Shown here one piece after another: positions 50,269 to 59,339 of a stretch of 64,000 nt of DNA (position 1 is the stretch's first letter; every line of letters begins with the position of its first letter). The notes under the pieces were generated by a model. The model did not search any database, was not told where the DNA came from, and worked only from the letters and a program-made list of their open reading frames with translations. Made by a program: the position numbers and the translations under genes. This stretch comes from DYJB01 sp963777165 (GTDB taxonomy: Bacteria; Chloroflexota; Anaerolineae; Anaerolineales; E44-bin32), in assembly GCA_963777165.1 (NCBI GenBank), contig CAVZPO010000027.1, forward strand, positions 186,001 through 250,000. The letters run 5' to 3'.

Positions 50269-50430
50269 GTGGATCACGCAGAAGTTGACCTCGACTGGTA
50301 CCTGACGGAGCCTGACGAGCCGGAGGACGAAACGTCCTACGTCGAGCCAGACGGGATGGTGTACACGGCACTCCACGAGCTTGGCGCCCGCCTGGTGGCG
50401 GTCGAACCGCAGCTTCCGGAACTGACCTAG
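50269..50430 (+). CDS. Small acidic protein, unknown
   Basis: A 53-codon frame from GTG 50269, with AGGGA upstream, to TAG 50430. The product is very acidic, with Asp/Glu clusters (EPDEPEDE) and a C-terminal HELGARLVAVEPQLPEL segment. It ends 31 bp before a good terminator, which supports a transcribed unit. No family is recognised. The rest of 50056-50268 has weak promoter-like AT-rich stretches (TATATA near 50200) and nothing else. Confidence 0.45.
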   Translation: MDHAEVDLDWYLTEPDEPEDETSYVEPDGMVYTALHELGARLVAVEPQLPELT

Positions 50431-50461
50431 CCGTTCGATCCCCCGCGTTGAACAAACTGGG

Positions 50462-50492
50462 CAGGGGCGAGGCGTCTCGCCCCTGTTCGTTT
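50462..50492 (+). terminator. Intrinsic terminator upstream of gatC
   Basis: CAGGGGCGAG pairs with CTCGCCCCTG around GCGT and is followed by TTCGTTTT. It closes whatever unit lies upstream, most likely the small acidic protein gene. Confidence 0.78.
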
Positions 50493-50520
50493 TCCACCCG
50501 CCGCTCGTTGAGGGACCGCT

Positions 50521-50530
50521 TTGCTATAAT
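50521..50530 (+). promoter_or_regulatory. Extended -10 of gatC (leaderless start)
   Basis: TTGCTATAAT, identical to the element before the endonuclease III gene, ends seven bases before the gatC ATG. The transcript should begin at or one to two bases from the start codon. No ribosome site is present. Confidence 0.6.
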
Positions 50531-50537
50531 GCCGACT

Positions 50538-50825
50538 ATGGCCCTGACGCGCGACGAAGTGCATCACATCGCTCAACTGGCCCGCCTGAGCCTGACGGCA
50601 GACGAAGAGGCCCGCTACCAGGTCCAGCTGTCTGCGATCCTCGAGTACGCCGCCCGGCTGCGCAAGGTCGACACGTCTTCCATCCCTCCCACGGCCAGCG
50701 TGCTGCCTCTCGACGCTCCGCTCCGTCCGGATGTGCCGCGCTCGTCCGGCGCGGTCGCCCAGTTGATGGCCAATGCCCCGGAGGCGGCCGAAGGCATGTT
50801 CCGCATCCCGCCGGTGTTCGAATAG
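50538..50825 (+). CDS. gatC: Asp/Glu-tRNA amidotransferase subunit C
   Basis: A 95-residue subunit that stabilises GatA-GatB. It has the typical start (TRDEVHHIAQLARLSL), a middle helix (YQVQLSAILEYAARLRKVDTSS) and the conserved P-LRPD-VPRSS block. ATG 50538 is fixed by the TATAAT box seven bases upstream. It is followed by gatA after 27 bp. Confidence 0.94.
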   Translation: MALTRDEVHHIAQLARLSLTADEEARYQVQLSAILEYAARLRKVDTSSIPPTASVLPLDAPLRPDVPRSSGAVAQLMANAPEAAEGMFRIPPVFE

Positions 50826-50852
50826 CAGCGGGCTTTCCCTGCAACCCTGCCC

Positions 50853-52325
50853 ATGACTGATCTTTCGTCGCTCTCTCTGCTCGAGGCCACAATGCGGCTC
50901 CGTTCGGGCGAGATCCGCTCCCTGGACCTGACCGCCGCGTGCCTCGAGCGCATCCGGCGCCTCGACTCTATGCTCTGCTCCTTCCTCTACGTCGCCCCGG
51001 ACAGGGCTCTCGAACAGGCGCGCCGCGCCGACCGCGTGCTCGCCCGCTGGCGCATCGACCAGGCATCTTCCCTTCCGCCGCTGACGGGTATCCCCGTGGC
51101 GGTCAAAGATGTGCTGTGCCTGGAAGGGATGCCCGTCACCGCCGGCTCGCGGATCCTGGAGGGATTTCACCCTCCGTACACGGCGACAAGCGTCCGCCGG
51201 CTCATCGAGGCCGGGGCGATCGTCCTGGGCAAGACCAACACCGACGAGTTCGCCATGGGCTCGTCGACCGAGAATTCCTCCTACGGTGTGACACACAATC
51301 CGTGGGACCTGCGCCGCGTGCCCGGCGGGTCATCGGGTGGATCGGCAGCTGCGGTCGCGGCGAGCATGTGCTTTGCGGCCCTGGGCAGTGACACCGGCGG
51401 CTCGATCCGCCAGCCGGCCGCTTTCTGCGGCCTCACCGGGTTGAAGACCTCCTACGGGCGCGTCTCGCGCTACGGGCTGATCGCATTTGGGTCGTCCCTG
51501 GACACCGTCGGCGGGTTCGCCCGATCAGCGGCCGATTTGCTGCCGGTCTTCCAGGCCATCGCCGGCCACGACCCGCTGGATTCGACCAGCCTGCCGGCGC
51601 CTGTCCCCGCCGTGCAATGGGAGAGCCAGGGGCTGCGCGGCGTACGCGTTGGCGTGCCGCGAGAGTATTTCATCGACGGCATGCAGCCGGCGGTCGAACG
51701 CGGCGTTCGTCAGGCGGTTGAGGTGCTGCGCTCGCTGGGCGCCTCGATCCACGAGATTCACCTGCCGCACACCGACCTGGCGCTGCCCGTCTACTACCTG
51801 ATTGCTCCGGCGGAGGCGTCGGCCAACCTCGCCCGCTATGACGGCGTGCGTTTCGGCCCGCGTCGCAGCGGCGAAGGCTTGCTCGACCAGTACCTCGAGA
51901 CGCGCGGCGCCCTGTTCGGTCCGGAGGTCAAGCGGCGCATCATGCTCGGCACCTACGCCCTGTCGGCCGGATACTATGACGCCTACTACGGCCAGGCGCA
52001 GAAGGTGCGCACGTTGATCAAACAGGACTTTGATGACGCCTTCCGCCAGGTGGACCTGATCGCCTGTCCCGTCACGCCGACGACCGCCTTCGGTATCGGC
52101 CAGCATGGTGACGATCCGCTGTCGATGTACTTGGAAGACGTTTTCACTCTGCCGGCCAACCTGGCCGGCGTGCCGGGGATTGCATTCCCCGTCGGGTTCG
52201 ACGAGGATGGGCTGCCGATCGGCATGCAGCTCAACGCACCGTCGCTGGGTGAAGCGGACTTGTTTCGCGCCGCACACGCCTATCAGGCCGTCACCGCCTG
52301 GCACAAGGAGCGCCCCGCACTATGA
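50853..52325 (+). CDS. gatA: Asp/Glu-tRNA amidotransferase subunit A
   Basis: A 490-residue amidase that releases ammonia from glutamine for transamidation of misacylated Glu-tRNA(Gln) or Asp-tRNA(Asn). The Ser-Ser-Lys triad is visible: lysine in IPVAVKDVLCLEG, the two serines in PGGSSGGSAAAVAA and GSDTGGSIRQPA. Full length. It ends with an ATGA overlap with the nucleotidyltransferase gene. Confidence 0.97.
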   Translation: MTDLSSLSLLEATMRLRSGEIRSLDLTAACLERIRRLDSMLCSFLYVAPDRALEQARRADRVLARWRIDQASSLPPLTGIPVAVKDVLCLEGMPVTAGSRILEGFHPPYTATSVRRLIEAGAIVLGKTNTDEFAMGSSTENSSYGVTHNPWDLRRVPGGSSGGSAAAVAASMCFAALGSDTGGSIRQPAAFCGLTGLKTSYGRVSRYGLIAFGSSLDTVGGFARSAADLLPVFQAIAGHDPLDSTSLPAPVPAVQWESQGLRGVRVGVPREYFIDGMQPAVERGVRQAVEVLRSLGASIHEIHLPHTDLALPVYYLIAPAEASANLARYDGVRFGPRRSGEGLLDQYLETRGALFGPEVKRRIMLGTYALSAGYYDAYYGQAQKVRTLIKQDFDDAFRQVDLIACPVTPTTAFGIGQHGDDPLSMYLEDVFTLPANLAGVPGIAFPVGFDEDGLPIGMQLNAPSLGEADLFRAAHAYQAVTAWHKERPAL

Positions 52326-53317
52326 AGATCGTTATTCCCATGGCCGGGTACGGCACACGCCTGCGCCCGCACACCTGGTCGAAACCCAAGCCGTTGGTGA
52401 CCGTCGCCGGCAAGCCGGTGCTCGGGCATGTGCTGGACATGTTCACCTCCCTGGCGTCGATCGACGAGGTGATCTTCATCGTCGGCTACCTGGGCACGCA
52501 AGTCCAGGACTACGTCGGGCGTGCCTACCCCGGGCTGAAAGCGCGCTATGTCGAGCAGACGGAGATGTTGGGCCAATCGCATGCCGTCTGGCTGGCGCGG
52601 GAAGGGCTGAGCGGTCCGATGCTCTTGGTATTCGTGGACACCCTGATCGACGCCGACCTGCACGGCCTGGCGTCCGATCCGGCGGAGGCGATCGCCTGGG
52701 TCAAGGCCGTCCCTGACCCGCGCCGGTTCGGCGTCGCCGAACTCGGACCGGACGGACTCGTGCGCCGGCTGGTCGAGAAACCCCAGGATGTCACCAACAA
52801 CCTGGCCGTGGTCGGCATGTATTACCTGCGCCAGGCTGAGCGGCTGATCTCGGCCATTGAAACCCAGATGGCCAGCGAGCAGGTGCTGCACGGCGAGTTC
52901 TTCCTGGCCGACGCCTTGACGATTCTGCTCCAGCAGGGGTTGAAGATGCGCGTGCAGCCGGTGGAGGTCTGGCACGACTGCGGCAAGCCCGATACGCTGC
53001 TTGAGACCAACCGCTACCTGCTCGATCATGGCCGCGACAACTCGGCCATCGCCGCGCAGCGCCCGGGCGTCGTCGTCATCCCTCCGGTCTTCATCGATCC
53101 GACCGCCGTGGTCACGGAAGCGGTGATCGGCCCCCACGTTTCGATCAGCGCCGGCTGCGAGGTGCGGCGTTCGCTCGTGCAGGACTCGATCATCGATGAC
53201 GGTTCGCTGATCCTGGATACTGCCCTGGCTGCCTCGCTGATCGGCCGCGAGGCGCGGGTCATCGGGCGCTACCGATCACTGAACGTCGGCGATTCGTCCG
53301 AGATCGGGTTCGCCTAG
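52322..53317 (+). CDS. Sugar-1-phosphate nucleotidyltransferase
   Basis: A 331-residue enzyme with an N-terminal nucleotidyltransferase domain (MAGYGTRLRPHTWSKPKPLV; FVDTLIDADL; EKPQDVTNN) and a C-terminal left-handed beta-helix of hexapeptide repeats (about residues 250-310). This resembles glucose-1-phosphate thymidylyltransferase or mannose-1-phosphate guanylyltransferase. It would activate a sugar for glycan synthesis; the nucleotide and sugar are not determined. Its ATG overlaps the gatA stop by 4 bp. Confidence 0.88.
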   Translation: MKIVIPMAGYGTRLRPHTWSKPKPLVTVAGKPVLGHVLDMFTSLASIDEVIFIVGYLGTQVQDYVGRAYPGLKARYVEQTEMLGQSHAVWLAREGLSGPMLLVFVDTLIDADLHGLASDPAEAIAWVKAVPDPRRFGVAELGPDGLVRRLVEKPQDVTNNLAVVGMYYLRQAERLISAIETQMASEQVLHGEFFLADALTILLQQGLKMRVQPVEVWHDCGKPDTLLETNRYLLDHGRDNSAIAAQRPGVVVIPPVFIDPTAVVTEAVIGPHVSISAGCEVRRSLVQDSIIDDGSLILDTALAASLIGREARVIGRYRSLNVGDSSEIGFA

Positions 53318-53323
53318 TCGCCG

Positions 53324-54139
53324 ATGGCCACCCCGGCACTTGCGTTCACCGAGAGTGGTCCGGGGGATGCCCCTACGGTCGTCCTGCTGCATGGCGGCGG
53401 GGCGGCCGGCTGGACGTGGCGTCCAGCGGTCGAGCACCTGGCGGAGTTCCACTGTCTGGTCCCCGATCTCCCCGATCACGCCGGCAGTATCTCGTCCGCC
53501 GGCCCGTTCAGTATGCCGACAGCAGTCGACGCGGTGATCGATCTGATCCGTCGCCGCGCTCACGCCGGCCGGGCCCACGTGGCCGGCCTCTCGCTCGGGG
53601 CACAAACCATCGTGGCCCTGCTGTCGCAGATGCCAGAAATTGTCGACCGGGCGCTGGTATCTGGAGCGCTCGTCCACCCGCTTCCTGGAGCCCGATGGCT
53701 GTACGGCCTGCTCGAGTTGACGGTGCGGGCCTACATGCCCTTCCGCAACCTCGACGCACTCGTGCGGGCCAACGCCTGGAGTTACGGGATCCCATCCGCC
53801 TATCTCGAAGCGTTCCGGGAGGACACTCGCCGGCTGACCGCCGATTCCTTCCTTCGGATCATGGCCGCGAATCTGTCGTTCCGGCTTCCCGGGAACCTAG
53901 CAACAGTTTCTACACCGACGCTGGTATTAGCCGGCCAGCGCGAGTACGGCGTGATGCGCCGCTCGGCTCGCGATTTGGCGGCGGCGCTGCCTCGGGGTCA
54001 AGGTGCGATCGTTCAAGGCGCCGGTCACAACTGGCCGCTGGAGCGGCCCGATCTGTTTGCCGAGGTGCTGCGCGCCTGGGTTCGCTCCGCTCCCTTGCCG
54101 GGACAGTTGATCGAAATCGACTCGGTCCGGCGAGCCTGA
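53324..54139 (+). CDS. Alpha/beta-hydrolase
   Basis: A 271-residue hydrolase. LLHGGGAAGWTW forms the oxyanion region, GLSLGAQ the nucleophile elbow with serine, and GAGHNWPLERP the catalytic histidine. A cap region of about 50 residues interrupts the fold. No signal peptide. It starts 6 bp after the nucleotidyltransferase gene, so it belongs to the gatC-gatA run. The substrate is unknown. Confidence 0.88.
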   Translation: MATPALAFTESGPGDAPTVVLLHGGGAAGWTWRPAVEHLAEFHCLVPDLPDHAGSISSAGPFSMPTAVDAVIDLIRRRAHAGRAHVAGLSLGAQTIVALLSQMPEIVDRALVSGALVHPLPGARWLYGLLELTVRAYMPFRNLDALVRANAWSYGIPSAYLEAFREDTRRLTADSFLRIMAANLSFRLPGNLATVSTPTLVLAGQREYGVMRRSARDLAAALPRGQGAIVQGAGHNWPLERPDLFAEVLRAWVRSAPLPGQLIEIDSVRRA

Positions 54140-54142
54140 CCG

Positions 54143-54358
54143 ATGTCCCCCGAGAAGGTCGAATGCCATTCCGGCTATACTTACGGTGAGCGGCCGATCG
54201 CCCTGCACTGGCAGGGGGTACGCCTCATCGTTCAGGCGATTGAGGCCCGCTGGCGCATCCCGGGCGGAACCTGCTTCCGGGTCCGCACCGAGGACGGCCG
54301 AATCTTCGAGCTGTTCTACGGCGAACTATACGACGAGTGGCGGGTCCACCTCCCCTGA
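54143..54358 (+). CDS. Small conserved-looking protein, unknown
   Basis: A 71-residue basic/aromatic protein with a beta-rich pattern: CHSGYTYGERPIALHWQGVR, then VRTEDGRIFELFYGELYDEWRV. The compact RP-alxWxG beginning resembles small DUF proteins often found next to DNA polymerase or hydrolase genes, but I cannot name the family safely. It lies 3 bp after the hydrolase gene and 35 bp before the aminotransferase gene. Confidence 0.7.
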   Translation: MSPEKVECHSGYTYGERPIALHWQGVRLIVQAIEARWRIPGGTCFRVRTEDGRIFELFYGELYDEWRVHLP

Positions 54359-54393
54359 TCTCCTGGGCGGCGGGCCCTCAGGAGCACGCCAGG

Positions 54394-55554
54394 ATGCGCG
54401 ACTTCGTTGCCCGCCGGATTGCCGACATTCCGCCGTCCGGAATCCGACGCTTCTTCGACATCGCCGCCACGATGCAGGATGTGATCTCCCTCGGCATCGG
54501 CGAGCCTGACTTCACCACCCCCGGCCCGATCCTGAACGCCGGCATCCTCTCGCTGCAGGACGGCCAGACGCACTACACCTCCAACTCCGGCATCCTCGAG
54601 CTGCGGCAGGCGATCGCCGATCAGATCCAGGGACTGTACGGCGTGGCGTACGAAGCCCGCAGCGAGATCCTGGTCACGGTCGGCGTATCGGAGGCGTTGT
54701 ATCTGGCGCTGGTGGCGACGCTCGATCCAGGCGACGAGGTCATCGTCCCCACGCCGTGTTTTGTCGCCTATCAGCCGGAGATCCTCCTGGCCGGCGGCAC
54801 TCCCGTGCCGCTGCCGACGACCGTCGAGGACGCTTTCCAGGTGGCCGCCTCCGCCGTCGAGGCGCTGATCACGCCGCGCACCAAGGCGCTGCTGCTCGGC
54901 TATCCCAATAACCCGACCGGTGCCGTCATGTCGCGCGAGCGGCTGGTGGAGCTGGCGCGCGTGGCCGAGGCCCACGATCTGCTGGTGATCTCGGACGAGA
55001 TCTATGACCGGCTGGTGTATGGCGGGCACGAGCACGTGTGCTTCGCAGGCCTGCCGGGGATGCGCGAGCGAACGATCACCCTGGGCGGGTTCTCCAAGGC
55101 CTATGCCATGACCGGCTGGCGCATCGGGTATGCCGCCGCCCCGGCGCCGATGCTCTCCGAAATGCGCAAGGTGCATCAGTACACGATCATGTCCGCCCCA
55201 ACGACGGCTCAGATCGCGGCGCTGGAGGCGATCCGAAGCGGCGAACCGCACGTGCAGGCCATGGTCGAGGAGTATGACCGGCGGCGCCGGTTGATCGTCG
55301 GCGGCTTGAACGACCTGGGCCTTCCGACCTTCGAGCCCAAAGGCGCTTTCTACGCGTACCCGTCGATCGCGGCCACCGGATTGACCGACGAGGCGTTCGC
55401 CGAAGCGCTTCTCACCGAGGAACGTGTGGCGGTCGTCCCGGGCAACGCGTTCGGCGGGGACGCCAGCTTCGTCCGCTGTTCCTATGCCACGGCCTATGAG
55501 AAGATCGAAGAAGCCCTGGAGCGTATTCAGAGGTTCATGCGCCGACACGGGTGA
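54394..55554 (+). CDS. PLP-dependent class I aminotransferase
   Basis: A 386-residue fold-type I aminotransferase. Lys in GGFSKAYAMTGWRIGY is the Schiff-base residue; YPNNPTGAV and SDEIYDRLVY are the cofactor-binding blocks; RCSYA near the C-terminus holds the substrate carboxylate arginine. It resembles aspartate/aromatic-type aminotransferases. ATG 54394 has GGAG ten bases upstream. The specific substrate pair is not determined. Confidence 0.92.
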   Translation: MRDFVARRIADIPPSGIRRFFDIAATMQDVISLGIGEPDFTTPGPILNAGILSLQDGQTHYTSNSGILELRQAIADQIQGLYGVAYEARSEILVTVGVSEALYLALVATLDPGDEVIVPTPCFVAYQPEILLAGGTPVPLPTTVEDAFQVAASAVEALITPRTKALLLGYPNNPTGAVMSRERLVELARVAEAHDLLVISDEIYDRLVYGGHEHVCFAGLPGMRERTITLGGFSKAYAMTGWRIGYAAAPAPMLSEMRKVHQYTIMSAPTTAQIAALEAIRSGEPHVQAMVEEYDRRRRLIVGGLNDLGLPTFEPKGAFYAYPSIAATGLTDEAFAEALLTEERVAVVPGNAFGGDASFVRCSYATAYEKIEEALERIQRFMRRHG

Positions 55555-55638
55555 GCGCCTGGGGGGAACACGCGGCCGCGCGAAGCGCCTGATCCTCGGC
55601 CCTGCGCTCGACCCGGGCTCGCACCTCTCGTCCCCGGG

Positions 55639-55644
55639 TAGAAT
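55639..55644 (+). promoter_or_regulatory. -10 element before the small lipoprotein gene
   Basis: TAGAAT lies 46 bp before ATG 55691, and GGAGGGGAAG lies between. This supports 55691 as the start over the in-frame ATG at 55643 that would overlap the -10 itself. Confidence 0.45.
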
Positions 55645-55690
55645 GAGCCCGCTCAAGCGCTCAGTCGATTCGAAGCTCGTGGAGGGGAAG

Positions 55691-56260
55691 ATGACGCGAC
55701 GGTCGTTCGCTAAGGGTGTGGCGATCACGATTCTCGCCCTGACGGCGCTCAGTTGTTCGCTGCTTGGACGGGTGGTGGATGATGCCACGGGCGGTGCGGC
55801 GTCCACGCTCGAGGCGCTGCAATCCGAGATGGAATCCAAGTTGGCCACGCTGCCGGCTGAGCTGCCCTCCGAACTGCCCCAGGCGACCGACGATGGGCCT
55901 CCGATCCTGGACCTCGGATCGGCGATCCTCGGTCAACTGTCCTACCCGTCCGAGGGCATCCCGCCCCTCAAGGTCGTCGCGTTTGACATGATCACGCAGG
56001 CGCCGGTCGCCAGCGTCGAGACCGAAGCCGGGCAGTCCTCCTACAGCCTCTCCGTCCCCGACGGCATCTACTACGTCGTCGCCTACACTCTGGACGGACA
56101 GCTTGCCGGAGGCTACACGAATGCGGTCCTCTGCGGGCTGAGCGTCGAATGCACCGATCACTCGCTCCTGCCGGTGCCGGCGGCGAATGGAACTGCCACG
56201 GACGGGATTGATCCGGCGGACTGGTACGCGCCGGCTGGGTCGTTCCCTCCCGCTCCCTAA
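55691..56260 (+). CDS. Small lipoprotein, unknown
   Basis: A 189-residue exported protein with an RR-containing signal sequence (TRRSFAKG) and lipobox TALSC (C22), so possibly Tat-exported and lipid-anchored. An acidic linker (about 30-70) leads to a small beta domain (VVAFDMITQAPVASVETEAG, then YSLSVPDGIYYVVAYTLDGQLAGGYTN) that resembles carboxypeptidase-regulatory-like Ig folds. It ends 5 bp before the gatB frame. Confidence 0.72.
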   Translation: MTRRSFAKGVAITILALTALSCSLLGRVVDDATGGAASTLEALQSEMESKLATLPAELPSELPQATDDGPPILDLGSAILGQLSYPSEGIPPLKVVAFDMITQAPVASVETEAGQSSYSLSVPDGIYYVVAYTLDGQLAGGYTNAVLCGLSVECTDHSLLPVPAANGTATDGIDPADWYAPAGSFPPAP

Positions 56261-56265
56261 AGGTT

Positions 56266-57780
56266 GTGCGCCGGGGGGTGCACGTGACGTCGACGGACGG
56301 CAACCACATGGCCTCTGGATCGGAGTTCGAGCCGGTCATCGGCCTCGAGGTGCACGCCGAACTGCAGACGCAGTCGAAGATGTTCTGCGCCTGCCCGGTC
56401 GTCGATTCGGCTTCGGCCGCTCCGAATTCGGCTTCATGCGAGATCTGCACCGGAATGCCCGGCACGTTGCCGGCTATCAACGGCCGCGCCGTCGAATACG
56501 CCCTGCGTGTCGCCTTGGCACTCCACGCCACCCCGGCGGAGCACAGCTCCTTCGCCCGCAAGAACTACTTCTATCCGGATCTGCCCAAGGGCTACCAGAT
56601 CTCTCAATACGAACTGCCCCTGGCCGAAGGCGGCTGGCTGGAGATCGAGCTCCCCGGAGGGGAGCGCCGTGTGCGCATCCGCCGCGTCCACCTCGAGGAG
56701 GACACGGGCAAGCTGTTCCACCGCCAGGGGTACTCGCTCATCGACTACAACCGTTCGGGTGTGGCATTGCTCGAGATCGTCTCCGAGCCCGACCTGCACT
56801 CCCTCGAGGAGGTCAAGGCCTATGCCACCGAACTGCGCTCGGTCCTGCGCACGCTGGGCGTGAACAGCGGCGACATGGAGAAGGGCGTGATTCGATTCGA
56901 GGCCAATATTTCGCTTCGCCCAGCCGGCGCCTCGGGCCTCGGGACGCGCACCGAGATCAAGAACCTGAACTCATTCCGCTCGATGCTCCGGGCGGTGGCA
57001 TTCGAGATGAGCCGCCAGGCCGGATTGCTGCGCACCGGTCGCCCGGTGCAGCAGGAGACTCTTGGCTGGAACGAAGCGGCTGGCGAGACGTTCTCACAGC
57101 GCGACAAGGAGGAGGCGCACGACTATCGCTATTTCGCCGAGCCGGACCTTCCCCCGCTGCGCATCGAGCCATCCCTGGTCGAGAGCGTCCGGGCGTCCTT
57201 GCCCGAGTTGCCCTCCGAGCGACGGTCCCGATGGCAACGGGAGTATGGGCTGACCCCAACGGCGGCCGCCGTCCTCGGCGCCGAACCGGCCGAGGCAGCC
57301 TTCTTCGATGCCACCGTACGGTCAGCGCCGCTGGCCTCTCCGCAGCATCTCGCTCACTGGATGGCCGGCGAGCTGTACGGCCTGTTGCACGCCTCCGGGC
57401 TGAGCATTGAGGCTTGCCCCGTTACCCCACCCGCGTTGGCTGCGCTGGTCACGCTGGTGGATTCCGGAACGGTGACGGTCGCCAGCGGGAAGGCTGTCCT
57501 GGCCGAGATGTTCGCTACGGGCGATTCGGCGGCCGCGGTCGTCGAACGCCGCGGGGTGCAGATCGTCGATGATGCCGACCAAGTCGCTCGGCTCGTCCGG
57601 CAGGTTCTTGACTCGCACCCCGAGCAGCTGTCTCAATATCTAGCCGGCAAAGCCTCGATCGGACAGTGGTTCTTTGGGCAGGTGATGCGCCTGGCCGGCG
57701 GCCAGGCCAATCCCGCCCGGGTGCAGCGGGCCTTGCAGGATGCCCTGCGGTCGGCGGAGAACCATCACGCTGGTTTGTGA
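56266..57780 (+). CDS. gatB: Asp/Glu-tRNA amidotransferase subunit B
   Basis: GatB binds the misacylated tRNA and performs the kinase step. Blocks: PVIGLEVHAELQTQSKMFC, CEICTGMPGTLPAINGRAVEYA, ARKNYFYPDLPKGYQISQY, LEEDTGKL and RYFAEPDLPPL. The C-terminal about 150 residues are the YqeY-like tRNA-binding domain. The start is uncertain: the GTG at 56266, a GTG at 56284 or the ATG at 56308 could each serve, the last giving the usual family N-terminus. It is separated from gatC-gatA by about 4 kb of unrelated genes. Confidence 0.95.
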   Translation: MRRGVHVTSTDGNHMASGSEFEPVIGLEVHAELQTQSKMFCACPVVDSASAAPNSASCEICTGMPGTLPAINGRAVEYALRVALALHATPAEHSSFARKNYFYPDLPKGYQISQYELPLAEGGWLEIELPGGERRVRIRRVHLEEDTGKLFHRQGYSLIDYNRSGVALLEIVSEPDLHSLEEVKAYATELRSVLRTLGVNSGDMEKGVIRFEANISLRPAGASGLGTRTEIKNLNSFRSMLRAVAFEMSRQAGLLRTGRPVQQETLGWNEAAGETFSQRDKEEAHDYRYFAEPDLPPLRIEPSLVESVRASLPELPSERRSRWQREYGLTPTAAAVLGAEPAEAAFFDATVRSAPLASPQHLAHWMAGELYGLLHASGLSIEACPVTPPALAALVTLVDSGTVTVASGKAVLAEMFATGDSAAAVVERRGVQIVDDADQVARLVRQVLDSHPEQLSQYLAGKASIGQWFFGQVMRLAGGQANPARVQRALQDALRSAENHHAGL

Positions 57781-57790
57781 GAGACGTAAC

Positions 57791-57820
57791 TTGACCCTGC
57801 CTGAACCGGAGCGGTACAGT
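57791..57820 (+). promoter_or_regulatory. Promoter of the glutamate dehydrogenase gene
   Basis: TTGACC and TACAGT are separated by 18 bp. Transcription should begin near 57827, leaving a leader of about 110 nt before GTG 57939. Confidence 0.5.
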
Positions 57821-57938
57821 CCAATCAGAAGCCCGCTTGTCCGCCGGCGGCACACGCTGGCGGGGCATTGCGCTCTCGAGTTGAGACCTTTCGGTGCTCT
57901 TTGACGGAGAGCCCAAGCATCCAAGGAGGAAGCTGACT

Positions 57939-59213
57939 GTGAACGCTTTTGAGATGGCCCAGGCCCAGTTCGACGCCGTGGCCGCCAAGATGAAGCTCGG
58001 CAAAGCCGAGAGCGAGCTGATGCGCTGGCCCATGCGCGAGTTCAAGTTCTCGATCCCGGTGCGTATGGATGATGGCAGCCTGCGCGTCTTCACCGGATTC
58101 CGCATCCAGCACAACGACGCGCGCGGCCCCAACAAGGGCGGTATTCGCTTTGCGGCCGATGAGACGATGGACACCGTGCGCGCCCTGGGGATGTGGATGA
58201 CCTGGAAGTGCGCCGTGGCGGATATCCCGCTGGGTGGCGGCAAGGGCGGCGTGATTGTCGACCCGTCGACGCTGAGCGTGGGTGAGAAGGAACGCCTGTG
58301 CCGCGGTTGGATGCAGGTGATGTGGAGGAACCTCGGGCCGCGCCAGGACGTCCCGGCGCCCGACGTCGGCACCACCCCGCAGATGATGGCCTGGATGATG
58401 GACGAGTACTCCAAGCTCGTCGGCCATTACACACCCGGCATGATCACCGGCAAGCCGCTGGGCGCCGGCGGATCGCTCGGCCGCACCGAGGCCACCGGCT
58501 ACGGTGTCACCTACACCATCCGCGAGGCGATGAAGCACCTGAAGATGGATCCTAAGGTCTGCACGGCCTCGATCCAGGGCTTCGGCAACGTTTCGCAATA
58601 TGCCACCATCGGTTTCACCGAGATTCTGGGCGGCAAGGTCCTGTGCGTCTCGTGCTGGGATCTGAAGGACAAGAAGGCCTATACCTATTCCAAGAAGGAC
58701 GGCGTCGACGGCCGGTTCCTGCTCTCGATCGTCGATCAGTACGGCTCGATCGACAAGGAGGCCGCCAAGAAGGCGGGCTACGAGATCGAGGACGCCGAGG
58801 CCTGGCTGTCCAAGGATGTCGACGTGTTGATCCCGGCTGCCAAGGAAGGCCAGATTACGGGCGAGAACGTCGGCAAGATCGGCAAGAAGGTCAAGATCAT
58901 CGCCGAAGGCGCTAATGGGCCGGTCACCATTGAGGCCGACAAAGAGATCCAGAAGCGCGGCATCCTGGATATCCCCGACTTCCTGTGCAACTCCGGCGGC
59001 GTGACCGTGTCCTACTTTGAGTCGGTTCAGAACGACATGAACTTCTACTGGTCAACCGACGAGGTCCTCAAGCGGCTGGATGAGAAGATCAGTACCGCCT
59101 TCCACGCCGTGCTGGATACCTCCCTCAAGCAGAACGTCTATATGCGCGACGCTGCTTACCTGGTCGCCATCGAACGTGTCGTTAAGGCGATGCAGTTCCG
59201 CGGCTGGATCTAG
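57939..59213 (+). CDS. Glutamate dehydrogenase (Glu/Leu/Phe/Val dehydrogenase family)
   Basis: A 424-residue oxidoreductase that interconverts glutamate and 2-oxoglutarate plus ammonium. The active-site lysine lies in PLGGGKGGV, the substrate block is RGPNKGGIRF, and the Rossmann glycine motif is IQGFGNVSQ. GTG 57939 is preferred because AAGGAGGAAG stands just before it; an in-frame start 45 bp upstream lacks a ribosome site. Many lysines make it look like a highly expressed gene. Cofactor preference is not determined. Confidence 0.95.
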   Translation: MNAFEMAQAQFDAVAAKMKLGKAESELMRWPMREFKFSIPVRMDDGSLRVFTGFRIQHNDARGPNKGGIRFAADETMDTVRALGMWMTWKCAVADIPLGGGKGGVIVDPSTLSVGEKERLCRGWMQVMWRNLGPRQDVPAPDVGTTPQMMAWMMDEYSKLVGHYTPGMITGKPLGAGGSLGRTEATGYGVTYTIREAMKHLKMDPKVCTASIQGFGNVSQYATIGFTEILGGKVLCVSCWDLKDKKAYTYSKKDGVDGRFLLSIVDQYGSIDKEAAKKAGYEIEDAEAWLSKDVDVLIPAAKEGQITGENVGKIGKKVKIIAEGANGPVTIEADKEIQKRGILDIPDFLCNSGGVTVSYFESVQNDMNFYWSTDEVLKRLDEKISTAFHAVLDTSLKQNVYMRDAAYLVAIERVVKAMQFRGWI

Positions 59214-59240
59214 GCCGGCGGCTCCTCCGAACCAGATCTT

Positions 59241-59276
59241 CCGACCGGGGGGCCAACTGCTCCCCGGTCGGGTCTT
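59241..59276 (+). terminator. Glutamate dehydrogenase terminator
   Basis: CCGACCGGGG pairs with CCCCGGTCGG around an 11-nt loop and is followed by GTCTTT. Confidence 0.78.
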
Positions 59277-59339
59277 TAAGTCCTATCTGATCTCCTCTCC
59301 CTTTCATCAGTTAGTGAATCTCGTAGTCGTCGTAGGGGC

